NCBI GenBank assembly: GCA_947498125.1
Contig: CANMJH010000002.1
Coordinates: 687,001 to 751,000 of the forward strand
Origin: an uncultured Nioella sp.
GTDB taxonomy: Bacteria; Pseudomonadota; Alphaproteobacteria; Rhodobacterales; Rhodobacteraceae
Length of the DNA: 64,000 nucleotides
Reading direction: 5' to 3'
The position numbers were made by a program, and so were the translations under genes. The notes below the pieces were generated by a model. It did no database searches, had not been told where the DNA came from, and worked only from the letters and a program-made list of their open reading frames with translations. Positions 1 through 7,675 of the stretch are shown in pieces; within the stretch, counting starts at the first letter, position 1; every line of letters begins with the position of its first letter.

Positions 1-2
1 AC

Positions 3-698
3 CGTGACGAAGCGCGGCTCGAAGACGCTGTCGATAAAGCCGCGCAAGAGCTTGGGCATGCTCAATATTTTGCAGGGGATCTCCGTGAAAAGCTGACTGT
101 TGCAAACCTGCTTTCCGCGACAATCGACGCGTTTGACCGCGTCGATATCCTAATCAATGCCTCACGGCAATTCGCGGTGAATGACCCGCTGAACAATGCA
201 GATGATGTTGTGGCTCAGCTGATGGAGCAGAACATGTATAGCTCGCTGCGGTTAAGCCAGACAGTGGCCAGACGTATGATCGCCCAAGCCGAAGAAGATG
301 GCGTGACCGAAGGGTCCATCGGGTCTATCGTCAACCTGTCCTCGATTGCGGCACGGCGTACCCGGCCCGAGATCCTTGCCTATTCCGTTAGTGCCGCTGC
401 GCAGGACCAAGTCACGCGCAGCCTTGCCGTGGCGCTGGCCGAGCATCGCATCCGCGTCAATGGCGTGGCTTTTGGTTCGCTCATGTCAAATAGCCTGAAA
501 GAGACGTTGAAAGACGACAAATCCCTTCGTGAGGATATCAAAGGCTGCACACCGCTAGGGCGCATTGCCTCTGCTCGAGAAGTGACAGGAGCTGTGCAAT
601 TCCTGTGCTCTGATGGCGCTGCCTTTATCACGGGCGAAGTTATCACCGTCGACGGCGGCCGGACGCTGAAAGACAACGTTACGGTTGCAGCGCACTAG
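3..698 (+). CDS. SDR-family oxidoreductase, 5' part outside window
   Basis: The reading frame is already open at base 3 and ends at TAG 696-698, giving about 231 residues of the C-terminal part of a classical short-chain dehydrogenase. The Rossmann core after strand 4 is seen as ILINASRQF (family NNAG region), then VNLSSIAA with the catalytic Ser, AYSVSA where YxxxK is expected, RVNGVAFG, and the C-terminal FITGEVITVDGG. The catalytic Lys is replaced: the motif reads Y-S-V-S-A. NNAG is also poorly kept (NASR). Classical SDRs use Tyr and Lys for hydride transfer, so this copy may be inactive or have another role; pteridine-reductase-like SDRs are the closest resemblance by eye. A GTG at 177 could be called as a start but lies inside the domain and is unlikely to be real. 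Confidence 0.8.
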   Translation, partial: RDEARLEDAVDKAAQELGHAQYFAGDLREKLTVANLLSATIDAFDRVDILINASRQFAVNDPLNNADDVVAQLMEQNMYSSLRLSQTVARRMIAQAEEDGVTEGSIGSIVNLSSIAARRTRPEILAYSVSAAAQDQVTRSLAVALAEHRIRVNGVAFGSLMSNSLKETLKDDKSLREDIKGCTPLGRIASAREVTGAVQFLCSDGAAFITGEVITVDGGRTLKDNVTVAAH

Positions 699-701
699 GC
701 G

Positions 702-1022
702 CTAGCCGGTGCTGTAATACTTACGGCGCGCTTCTTGCTCGATCGAGAGGCGCAGTTGCAGGTCAGCCAGTTTCGCCATTTCACGTTTGCGCGCGTCGGC
801 GTCCGTTGTCGCCTTTAGAACGGCACATTGGGCATCGACGGCTTTCTTTAGCTCGATCTCACGCGGGACAACGCCCGCTTCAGCCATAATCCGCATTCCG
901 GCGCCTTCAACGGTATCAGCGCCAGATTTGGCAAGTGGCTTGCCTGAGCCCTTTAGGTCATCAAGCACCCCTTCGCTTTGCGCTTTTTGGATTTGATGTT
1001 CGGCAATGTCGGTCCATTTCAT
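702..1022 (-). CDS. DUF1992 (DnaJC28-like conserved) protein
   Basis: This 106-residue protein starts MKWTDIAEHQIQKAQSEG and contains the GVLDDLKGSGKPL signature of the DUF1992 family, the conserved domain also found in DnaJ homologue subfamily C member 28. The rest is charged and helical (RKREMAKLADLQLRLSIEQ), with no signal peptide or membrane segment, so it should be cytoplasmic. An AAGGAG ribosome site lies eight bases before the ATG and supports the start. Function is not established for bacterial members; a chaperone-related role is only suggested by the eukaryotic name. It is convergent with the partial SDR gene, with only three bases between the stops. Confidence 0.8.
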   Translation of the reverse strand: MKWTDIAEHQIQKAQSEGVLDDLKGSGKPLAKSGADTVEGAGMRIMAEAGVVPREIELKKAVDAQCAVLKATTDADARKREMAKLADLQLRLSIEQEARRKYYSTG

Positions 1023-1089
1023 GCGTCAGCTCCTTCGTTGCAAAAAAGCGAATACCACGATCGAGTCAATATGACAACCGAGTTGACAA

Positions 1090-1566
1090 ATGGCTTTGAA
1101 AATGACAATGTTCCCTATGTTCAAAGACCCCATAACCCCCGCTGAACAACTCTATGCCGGTATCCAGATCACGAGGCCCTTGTTACGCGTCATCACGGAA
1201 AGGGTTGAACGCGATCTGACTGGAAGTGGCATCAGCGTCGGTCAACGCGCCATTCTCGAGGCGTTGTTGGCCGTCGGAAAAGCCACCGCGCCGCAACTAA
1301 CCGAGATGCTGGATGTGACCCGCCAGTTTGTTGGACGGGAAGTCAAAGACTTGCTTGCCGCAGGACATTTGGAAACCGAGGCAAACCCAAAACACCGCAC
1401 TTCCGTGTACTATCTTTTGACCGCTGAAAGTCGCCAAAAGATTGAATCCATCCGTGCTAGTGAGACCAAGACAATTCAGGCATTTTTGATGACTTTCACG
1501 GATGCAGAAGTCGATGCTTATTACCGTATTCAAAAGGCTCTGTTGACGGGCCTTGCACAGAATTAG
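1090..1566 (+). CDS. MarR-family transcriptional regulator
   Basis: A 158-residue winged-helix protein. The core runs from SVGQRAILEALLAVGKATAPQ (wing helix entry), through LTEMLDVTRQFVGREVKDL (recognition helix region), to the beta wing HLETEANPKHRTSVYYLLT, in the order usual for MarR. It would bind DNA as a dimer; the ligand and targets are unknown. The start is uncertain: ATGs at 1090, 1102, 1108 and 1117 all fit and none has a good ribosome site. A TTGACA hexamer lies directly before the first ATG. The gene is divergent from the DUF1992 gene and convergent with the secreted protein gene that follows. Confidence 0.8.
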   Translation: MALKMTMFPMFKDPITPAEQLYAGIQITRPLLRVITERVERDLTGSGISVGQRAILEALLAVGKATAPQLTEMLDVTRQFVGREVKDLLAAGHLETEANPKHRTSVYYLLTAESRQKIESIRASETKTIQAFLMTFTDAEVDAYYRIQKALLTGLAQN

Positions 1567-1572
1567 CCGACG

Positions 1573-2151
1573 CTAGCCTGCATATTGTTCACATTCAGGG
1601 AAATCTCGGTGAAAATTTACCCAACCATGACCGATAGCTCCGCCGTCCCAGTCTTCTGGGTAGATTGATACAAATTCCCAGCCGCTTTCAGCCAAGCTAC
1701 CGAAACCAATACTCATGCCTGGTTCCAACTCCTGCTCCAGAACGCGGGCGCTATTTGATGGACCAGTTCGCAAAGGTAAGATGGGTCCGAGATAGCCCAT
1801 GCAGCCGCTTTCATGCTCAACCGGGATCGGGATTACATCCATTTCGCGCAGATACTCGAATTGGACTAAATGCTCTAATGTCGTTGCAGAACTATCAATA
1901 TCGCAGAGTGAATATTCCTCAAGTTCAAGGATCATATCGATGCCTGCCCGGTCGCGTTCAGGCAGGGTAATATCGGTGCCTGTGCAATCGCTGTTGTCAA
2001 AAAGCGCCTGACCCAATGGCGACGAAAAACAAAATCCCGCGCGGTCGAAAATAAGGTTTCTTGTAAACCAAGGTTGCTCGCAGAAAATATCATCCGCGAG
2101 GGCAGGGGCGGCCGTACAAAGTGCCAGAAGAAGTGCAAGAAAGCGCGTCAT
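1573..2151 (-). CDS. Secreted YARHG/DUF4453-like protein with SH3-like tail
   Basis: About 192 residues. I start it at MTRFLALLLALCTAAPALA, a clean signal peptide ending in ALA-DD, rather than at an upstream in-frame start that would bury this signal. After cleavage comes a domain with CEQPWFTRNLIFDRAGFCF, resembling the YARHG pattern (WxxRNxIYARHGYCF), and conserved cysteines. The C-terminal part (LPLRTGPSNSARVLEQ ... GHGWVNF) has the look of a bacterial SH3-like domain. Members are known in Rhodobacteraceae as DUF4453 proteins; function is unknown. A periplasmic or cell-envelope location is inferred. It is convergent with the marR gene, with six bases between the genes. Confidence 0.65.
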   Translation of the reverse strand: MTRFLALLLALCTAAPALADDIFCEQPWFTRNLIFDRAGFCFSSPLGQALFDNSDCTGTDITLPERDRAGIDMILELEEYSLCDIDSSATTLEHLVQFEYLREMDVIPIPVEHESGCMGYLGPILPLRTGPSNSARVLEQELEPGMSIGFGSLAESGWEFVSIYPEDWDGGAIGHGWVNFHRDFPECEQYAG

Positions 2152-2208
2152 GGATAATCCAGTTTGGCTAATATTTGAGCAAATCTTACAAGACCTGCGG
2201 AAAGACGG

Positions 2209-2238
2209 CAAAGAAAAACCCCCGCCAAGGCAGGGGTT
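2209..2238 (-). terminator. Rho-independent terminator of trcR
   Basis: Read on the minus strand, a 10-bp stem AACCCCTGCC/GGCGGGGGTT with a minimal loop is followed by TTTTTCTTT. It lies about 25 bases after the trcR stop. Confidence 0.85.
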
Positions 2239-2262
2239 ATCAATTCTGGTCTGTGAGACGAT

Positions 2263-3015
2263 TTACTTGTCGTCATCCTCATCGGCGTCGCCGCCGGGCA
2301 AGTTAAAGAAGCTATCGGCGTCAGACACGTCTGCTTCTTCTTCTTTTTCGTCATCAAGCGATTCCGAAAGTGAAAAGGTTTCCAGCCCTGAAATAGCGGC
2401 TGGGATTTTCGGCTCTGCTTCCATCGACAATGAGGTTTCAGTCGACACCAGCTTGCGCCGTTCATCGTCTGTCATGCCGCCGCCTTCACGCGCGATCTTC
2501 GCTGCCGCTTTCTGAACCGCAGCGTCCAGCTCGGATTGCTTGCAAAGACCAAGTGCAACAGGGTCAATCGGCTGCATGTTCGAGATGTTCCAATGCGTCC
2601 GCTCGCGGATCGATTGGATGGTCGGCTTGGTCGTGCCAACCAATTTTGCGATCTGGCCATCTGTCAGCTCTGGGTGGAACTTCACCAGCCACAGAATTGA
2701 GTTCGGACGGTCCTGACGTTTCGACAGCGGCGTATACCGCGGGCCGCGGCGTTTTTCTTCACCAACAGCGGCCGGATTGAACTTCAACGACAGCTTATGC
2801 AGCGGATTCTTTTCCGCCGAGTCAATTTCGTCTTGGGTCAGCTGGTTATTGGTAACTGGGTCAAAGCCTTTAACGCCAGCAGCCACATCGCCATCCGCGA
2901 TGCCTTGCACTTCCAATTCGTGCAGCCCGCAGAAATCGCCGATCTGCTTGAAGCTAAGCGTCGTGTTATCGACCAACCAGACGGCGGTGGCTTTGGCCAT
3001 GATCGGTTTGTTCAT
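2263..3015 (-). CDS. trcR: Cell-cycle transcriptional regulator TrcR (DUF1013)
   Basis: A 250-residue cytoplasmic protein of the DUF1013 family, conserved across alphaproteobacteria and annotated as cell-cycle transcriptional regulator TrcR. It opens with MNKPIMAKATAVWLVDNTTL, followed by SFKQIGDFCGLHELEVQGIA. The middle holds a helix-turn-helix-like stretch, DGQIAKLVGTTKPTIQSIRE. The tail is strongly acidic (DEKEEEADVSDAD and GGDADEDDDK). An AAGGAG ribosome site eight bases before the ATG fixes the start, and a strong terminator follows the stop, so it is probably transcribed alone. It is divergent from the RNase T2 gene. Confidence 0.85.
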   Translation of the reverse strand: MNKPIMAKATAVWLVDNTTLSFKQIGDFCGLHELEVQGIADGDVAAGVKGFDPVTNNQLTQDEIDSAEKNPLHKLSLKFNPAAVGEEKRRGPRYTPLSKRQDRPNSILWLVKFHPELTDGQIAKLVGTTKPTIQSIRERTHWNISNMQPIDPVALGLCKQSELDAAVQKAAAKIAREGGGMTDDERRKLVSTETSLSMEAEPKIPAAISGLETFSLSESLDDEKEEEADVSDADSFFNLPGGDADEDDDK

Positions 3016-3149
3016 CTGTCGGGCTCCTTAGACAAAGCATATCTCCCTCGTTGCCTGAATTAGGCTGCCGGGCTGGGCGCCGCGACGATCCTCATTGTAA
3101 GGGAGGTTGGCGCGTATATAAGGGGTGAAAGGACAAAGGGGAAGGGTAA

Positions 3150-3782
3150 ATGATCCGGGCATTTTTTGTGGTTTTGGCCCTTTGCGGCCCTGCATGGGCT
3201 GAAGGCGAGCGCGCTGGCGATTTTGACTATTACGTTCTGTCACTTAGCTGGACGCCCACGTGGTGCGCCATCGAAGGCGATGCGCGCGGGTCCGAGCAAT
3301 GCGACCCGGGCCAAGGCTACGGGTTCACCTTGCACGGCCTCTGGCCGCAATATGACATTGGCTGGCCAAGTTATTGCCCAACGGTTGAACGAAACCCGTC
3401 GCGCGGTATGACCGGCGATATGGTTGATATCATGGGCTCCTCCGGGCTGGCCTGGCACCAATGGAACAAGCATGGGGTGTGCTCGGGCCTTAGCGCATCG
3501 GATTATTTCGCGCTCTCCCGGCTTGCCTATGACAGCGTCACCCGACCGCAGCTTCTTCGTGATTTGGATCGTGAGGTGCGCCTGCCTGCCGAAGTGATCG
3601 AGGAAGCCTTCCTGCAAGAAAACCCTGAACTTGCCGACGACATGATGGCCGTGACCTGCCGTGATGGTCGGGTGCAAGAAATCCGCATTTGCTTGAGCCG
3701 TGAGCTGGAGCCGATGGAATGCGGGCGCGATGTGGCGAGGGATTGCTCTCTCTCGGACGCGCTCTTTTCGCCGATGAGGTAG
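3150..3782 (+). CDS. Secreted ribonuclease T2 family protein
   Basis: 210 residues with an N-terminal signal peptide (MIRAFFVVLALCGPAWA, cleavage near AWA-EG). Both RNase T2 active-site segments are present: CAS I as FTLHGLWPQY and CAS II as WHQWNKHGVCSG, giving the two catalytic His with the Glu replaced by Gln in the WEHEWxKHG pattern (WHQWNKHG). About eight cysteines fit a disulfide-bonded periplasmic enzyme. RNase T2 enzymes cleave RNA through 2',3'-cyclic phosphates; a periplasmic scavenging role is inferred. The CpdB-like phosphoesterase later in the window could in principle act on such products, but that one has no signal peptide. A GGGGAAGGGTAA ribosome region precedes the ATG. Confidence 0.88.
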   Translation: MIRAFFVVLALCGPAWAEGERAGDFDYYVLSLSWTPTWCAIEGDARGSEQCDPGQGYGFTLHGLWPQYDIGWPSYCPTVERNPSRGMTGDMVDIMGSSGLAWHQWNKHGVCSGLSASDYFALSRLAYDSVTRPQLLRDLDREVRLPAEVIEEAFLQENPELADDMMAVTCRDGRVQEIRICLSRELEPMECGRDVARDCSLSDALFSPMR

Positions 3783-3828
3783 CGAAACGAACAATAAAGC
3801 CCAAAAACAATGGCGTGACGGGGAGAGG

Positions 3829-4098
3829 ATGGACGACAAAGAGATCGAATTCCTTCTTAGGTACAAGTACTTACACTATGCTTTGGGACTTCTACTAATC
3901 GAATTGCGTTCAGCAGAGTCGCTGGAGAAATCTCAAGGGCTCGCAGACGCCTTTCATAACGTTCCAGCGATGATTTCAAACGGCAAGGATGTCAGTGTAA
4001 TTGTCGAAGAAATAAGGCTAAAAGCCGAGCGCAATGGTGTTAAGAGCCTCGTCGAATCCATTTTCCGAACTTCGCTAAAATACGCCGGTGAATATTGA
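3829..4098 (+). CDS. Small hypothetical protein, AT-rich
   Basis: 89 residues, MDDKEIEFLLRYKYLHYALG at the start and a largely helical, charged sequence with a leucine-rich segment (HYALGLLLIELRSAESLE) too short for a confident membrane helix. A GGGAGAGG ribosome site lies just before the ATG. Codon use is more AT-rich than in the surrounding genes (for example CTTCTACTAATC, ATAAGG), which hints at recent acquisition. I do not recognise a family. It follows the RNase T2 gene by 46 bases on the same strand but no functional link is evident. Confidence 0.5.
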   Translation: MDDKEIEFLLRYKYLHYALGLLLIELRSAESLEKSQGLADAFHNVPAMISNGKDVSVIVEEIRLKAERNGVKSLVESIFRTSLKYAGEY

Positions 4099-4186
4099 CC
4101 TTCGTTGGTCTAGTTCTTGTGGTTCCAATTTTGTGGCGAATTAGATGGCGAAGATCCGCCCGGACGTCAGGCCAGGCAGCCCCCGA

Positions 4187-4217
4187 CCCTCCCCATGGGA
4201 GGGGGCTATTCGCCCCC
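4187..4217. repeat. Two mutually exclusive GC hairpins
   Basis: CCCTCCC-CAT-GGGAGGG (4187-4203) shares its right-hand G run with a second hairpin GGGGGC-TATTC-GCCCCC (4201-4217). There is no T tract, so this is not a standard terminator. It lies in the gap between the small orphan and recR (convergent). Confidence 0.5.
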
Positions 4218-4272
4218 ACCCAGGATCGGGCGCTGCCCTAATCAGGGATCACAATTGTTGCTTTAGGTTTTC

Positions 4273-4872
4273 TTAGAAAGATTTCCGCGCTCTTAGTGCT
4301 GCAGAAATGGTCCCGTCATCAAGGTAATCCAGCTCGCCGCCGACGGGCACGCCTTGAGCCAGTGATGTCACCGAGACATCCCGCCCCTCAAGCTCGCCCG
4401 CGATGTAATGGGCGGTGGTCTGCCCGTCGACGGTAGCATTCAGCGCCAGGATCACTTCTGAGACATTCTCGGTCGTGATCCGGTCCAAGAGCCGCGGAAT
4501 GCGCAAGTCATCCGGCCCCACGGCATCTAGCGCCGACAATGTCCCGCCCAGTACGTGATAACGTCCGGTGAAAACCTGTCCGCGTTCCATCGCCCAAAGG
4601 TCCGATACATCCTCGACCACGCAGATTTGCCCGTTGGCGCGTTTGTTGGATTCGCAGATGTTGCAGAGGTCCGACGTGCCGATATTGCCGCAATTCAGGC
4701 ATTCGCGGGCGGTCGCGGCCACCTGGGTCATCAGATCGGCCAAAGGCGTCATCAGCGGCCCGCGTTTCTTGATAAGATGCAGCACCGCGCGCCGGGCCGA
4801 GCGTGGCCCGAGCCCCGGCAATTTGGCCATGATCTCAATCAAAGCCTCAATATCGGCGGTGCTGTCGCTCAA
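4273..4872 (-). CDS. recR: Recombination mediator protein RecR
   Basis: 199 residues, the usual RecR length. It shows the N-terminal helix-hairpin-helix segment ([19 protein letters not shown]), the four-cysteine zinc finger ([16 protein letters not shown]), and a Toprim domain beginning [16 protein letters not shown] and continuing through [16 protein letters not shown]. RecR works with RecO/RecF in loading RecA at gaps. The start codon is TTG, three bases after the ybaB stop, so translation is likely coupled to ybaB; ybaB and recR sit together downstream of dnaX on the same strand, a common bacterial arrangement. Confidence 0.96.
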   Translation of the reverse strand: MSDSTADIEALIEIMAKLPGLGPRSARRAVLHLIKKRGPLMTPLADLMTQVAATARECLNCGNIGTSDLCNICESNKRANGQICVVEDVSDLWAMERGQVFTGRYHVLGGTLSALDAVGPDDLRIPRLLDRITTENVSEVILALNATVDGQTTAHYIAGELEGRDVSVTSLAQGVPVGGELDYLDDGTISAALRARKSF

Positions 4873-4875
4873 GTT

Positions 4876-5220
4876 TTAAAACGGTAGGTTCATGCCGGCG
4901 GGCAGGTTCAGCCCCTCGGTCAGGCGGGCCATTTCCTCTTGGCTGCGCTCAGCCGCTTTGGACTGCGCATCTTTGATTGCGGCAAGGATCAGGTCTTCGA
5001 CCACTTCTTTTTCATTGGGGTCAAAGATGGTCGGATCGATGTCCAGCCCGGTCAACTCGCCTTTGCAGGTCGCCGTTGCGCGCACAAGACCAGCACCGGA
5101 TGAGCCTTCAACGGTCATCGTGGCCAGCGATTCCTGCATCTCGGCCATCTTGCCCTGCATTTCCTGCGCTTGCTTCATGATCTTGGCCATGTCGCCAAGC
5201 TGTCCCAATCCTTTGAGCAT
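4876..5220 (-). CDS. YbaB/EbfC nucleoid-associated protein
   Basis: 114 residues with the family pattern: MLKGLGQLGDMAKIMKQAQE at the N terminus, a coiled-coil-prone segment (MQGKMAEMQESLATM), GLVRATATCKGELTGLDIDP, and a helical tail with AAERSQEEMARLT. YbaB/EbfC dimers bind DNA as nucleoid proteins. It lies between dnaX (80 bases upstream) and recR (immediately downstream) on the same strand. Confidence 0.93.
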   Translation of the reverse strand: MLKGLGQLGDMAKIMKQAQEMQGKMAEMQESLATMTVEGSSGAGLVRATATCKGELTGLDIDPTIFDPNEKEVVEDLILAAIKDAQSKAAERSQEEMARLTEGLNLPAGMNLPF

Positions 5221-5299
5221 GTCTCGTCTTTCTCTGTGATCACTCGGTTGAGCTGTAAATATGGAGCCATTGCCGCCGCTGCAAGCGGGCAGGGGCGGC

Positions 5300-7042
5300 C
5301 TAGTCTTCTTCGAAAGGATCCCATTCCTCGTCCACTTCGGGCAAAGCTTCCAGCTCTGCTTCGGCGGCCAATGCTTCGCGGCTTCGAATCTCGGTTATCT
5401 TTGCCTTGGGAAATGCGGCGATGACGGCCTGCATCAAAGGGTGTTGCAACGCGTCCTCTTCCAATGCCCGTATCTTGGCATTCTCCACTTCTTCGATGGT
5501 TTCAGCGCCGCCTTCATTGGCTAGGCTGACGGCCCACCGAACGCCGGTCCAATTTTTGAGGCTTTGCGCCAGACGCGGTGCCAGATCGGCAGGAGCGCGG
5601 CTTGTTGGCTGAAATTCGATCCGGCCGGGGCTGTATGAAACCAATCGGAACGTCGTTTTTATCTCAACCAACAACTTAATATCGCGGTTCGATTCAATCA
5701 GTGCGACGATGTGATCAAAGCTTGGATAATGCGCGAGTGCCGTTTCAGGCGCGCGCGCCAAAGCGGTTGCCGCCCCGCCCGAACTGCGCGTTTGGGTTGG
5801 ACTTGACGCACGGGGCGCTTGGCCGCCGCCGCCGCTCGGCGCATTTTGCGGTGCCGGGTTTGGCGCGGGCGGTGTCGCGTCTTTCAGTTTGCGAACGAGA
5901 TCGCCGGGCGGTGGCAGGTCCGCTACATGGGTCAACCGGATAATCGCCATTTCAGCCGCCATCATCGAGTTTGGAGCAAGCGCCACTTCCTCAAGCGCCT
6001 TCAGCAACATTTGCCAACTGCGCGCCAGAACCCGCATTGAAAGCTTTTCGGCAAGGGCTTGCCCGCGACTACGTTCATCGGGGCTGATTGTCGGGTCATT
6101 TGCCGCTTCGGGCGTGATCTTTACCACGCTTAACCAATGGGTGATCTCTGCTAGATCCCTCAAAACCGCCATTGGATCAGCGCCATCTGCATATTGTGCG
6201 CCAAGTTCGTCCAGCGCGCCAGCGGCATCGCCCGACATGACCTTGTCGAAAAGGTCCATCACGCGGCCCCGGTCAGCCAATCCCAGCATCGCGCGGACTT
6301 GATCAACTGTGGTCTCGCCTGCGCCGTGACTGATAGCCTGATCCATCAAGCTGAGCGCGTCGCGGGCCGAGCCTTCGGCTGCACGCGTGATCAGCGCCAG
6401 CGCATCTTCCTGAATTTGCGCGCCTTCTTTGCTGGCGAGTTCAGACAGGTAGGAAATCATCACTTCGGGTTCGATCCGGCGCAGATCAAAGCGCTGGCAC
6501 CGCGACAGAACCGTGACCGGAACTTTGCGAATTTCGGTGGTCGCAAAGATGAATTTCACATGTGCGGGGGGTTCTTCCAACGTTTTCAAAAGCGCATTGA
6601 AGGCCGAGTTCGACAGCATGTGAACTTCGTCAATGATATAGACTTTGAACCGGGCAGTGGCCGGGGCGTAATGCACCGATTCCAAGATGTTCGAACGGAT
6701 GTCGTCAATCTTGGTTTGCGATGCACCATCCATCTCGATCACATCGACATGCTGACTGGCCATGATGGCTTTGCAATTTACACAAACCCCACACGGTTCC
6801 GTTGTGGGACCGCCTGTGCCATCGGCACCGATGCAATTCAGGCCCTTCGCGACAATCCGTGCTGTGGTGGTTTTGCCGGTTCCCCGGATGCCCGTCAGCA
6901 TGAACGCCTGTGCAATTCGGTCTGCCTGAAACGCGTTTTTCAGAGTGCGAACCATCGCCTCTTGCCCCTTCAGATCGGCAAAGCTGGCCGGCCGGTATTT
7001 CCGCGCCAGAACCTGATAGCCGCTATCGGGAGAATCGGACAT
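5300..7042 (-). CDS. dnaX: DNA polymerase III subunit gamma/tau
   Basis: 580 residues. The clamp-loader AAA+ module has Walker A GIRGTGKTTT (about residues 51-60), a zinc module with Cys70, Cys84, Cys87 and Cys90, Walker B IIDEVHMLS, and the SRC motif in LSRCQRFDLRRI. Domain III follows, then a proline/alanine-rich linker (TPPAPNPAPQN) and a tau-type C-terminal domain ending EVDEEWDPFEED. No A-rich slippery heptamer is seen in the linker, so a shorter gamma product by frameshifting is not supported. It is followed by ybaB and recR on the same strand. Confidence 0.96.
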   Translation of the reverse strand: MSDSPDSGYQVLARKYRPASFADLKGQEAMVRTLKNAFQADRIAQAFMLTGIRGTGKTTTARIVAKGLNCIGADGTGGPTTEPCGVCVNCKAIMASQHVDVIEMDGASQTKIDDIRSNILESVHYAPATARFKVYIIDEVHMLSNSAFNALLKTLEEPPAHVKFIFATTEIRKVPVTVLSRCQRFDLRRIEPEVMISYLSELASKEGAQIQEDALALITRAAEGSARDALSLMDQAISHGAGETTVDQVRAMLGLADRGRVMDLFDKVMSGDAAGALDELGAQYADGADPMAVLRDLAEITHWLSVVKITPEAANDPTISPDERSRGQALAEKLSMRVLARSWQMLLKALEEVALAPNSMMAAEMAIIRLTHVADLPPPGDLVRKLKDATPPAPNPAPQNAPSGGGGQAPRASSPTQTRSSGGAATALARAPETALAHYPSFDHIVALIESNRDIKLLVEIKTTFRLVSYSPGRIEFQPTSRAPADLAPRLAQSLKNWTGVRWAVSLANEGGAETIEEVENAKIRALEEDALQHPLMQAVIAAFPKAKITEIRSREALAAEAELEALPEVDEEWDPFEED

Positions 7043-7117
7043 GTGCAGGACCTATCTTGAAAGGGTTTAAGGAGAAACTAGAGGGTTTTGGGGCCGGAGG
7101 AAACCGGCAGAACACGG

Positions 7118-7480
7118 CTAAAGCAACCAAAGGATAATTCCTGTTCCCAATGTCGCCGCCGTCATAATGGTTGCAAGTCTGGTGAAGTTTTTGACGGGCT
7201 GCGGATTGGCATCCGTATCTTGCAGCCGGTCAAGTGTTGCACGTGCACTCCGGCAGGCCGACCAGAATATGACGATGGCGGTGACCAAAAACAGCGATGC
7301 CACCAATTTGGCTACCCATGTTGGATCAAACGCGCCAAAGACGGCCTTCAGGCCAATGGCGACGCCAACGGCCCCAAGTCCGGTGCCCATCCAAGATGAA
7401 AAGGTGCGCTCATTGGCAAGGATTGTGCGATCCTCGGCCCAGTTGGTGCGCTGTTCGGCTTTTTGGTCTTCTTTTGTCAT
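7118..7480 (-). CDS. DUF202 (YidH-like) membrane protein
   Basis: 120 residues with the DUF202 signature NWAEDRTILANERTFSSWMG followed by three hydrophobic segments: GTGLGAVGVAIGLKAVFG, LVASLFLVTAIVIFWSA, and LATIMTAATLGTGIILWLL at the C terminus. This is a small inner-membrane protein of unknown function. It lies 75 bases upstream of dnaX on the same strand; a functional link is not evident. Confidence 0.85.
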   Translation of the reverse strand: MTKEDQKAEQRTNWAEDRTILANERTFSSWMGTGLGAVGVAIGLKAVFGAFDPTWVAKLVASLFLVTAIVIFWSACRSARATLDRLQDTDANPQPVKNFTRLATIMTAATLGTGIILWLL

Positions 7481-7675
7481 GGGGCTACGCTATCAAGCCC
7501 TTGCAGGCTGGCACAGGATTTTCTATTTTCGTTTCAGCGCCCATCAGGGAGGGCCGCCTGATCCGCGGAAAGCTGCAACCGGCATCCCCTTTGACTATAT
7601 GACCAGACCCGAATTTCGGTGTTTCTCTTGCCCAAGTAGCGGATCAGTGGGCCTGATTTCATGAGGAAACCGAAG

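Noticed and set aside
5300-7042. Programmed frameshift in dnaX
   Set aside because: No A-rich slippery heptamer was found in the linker region.
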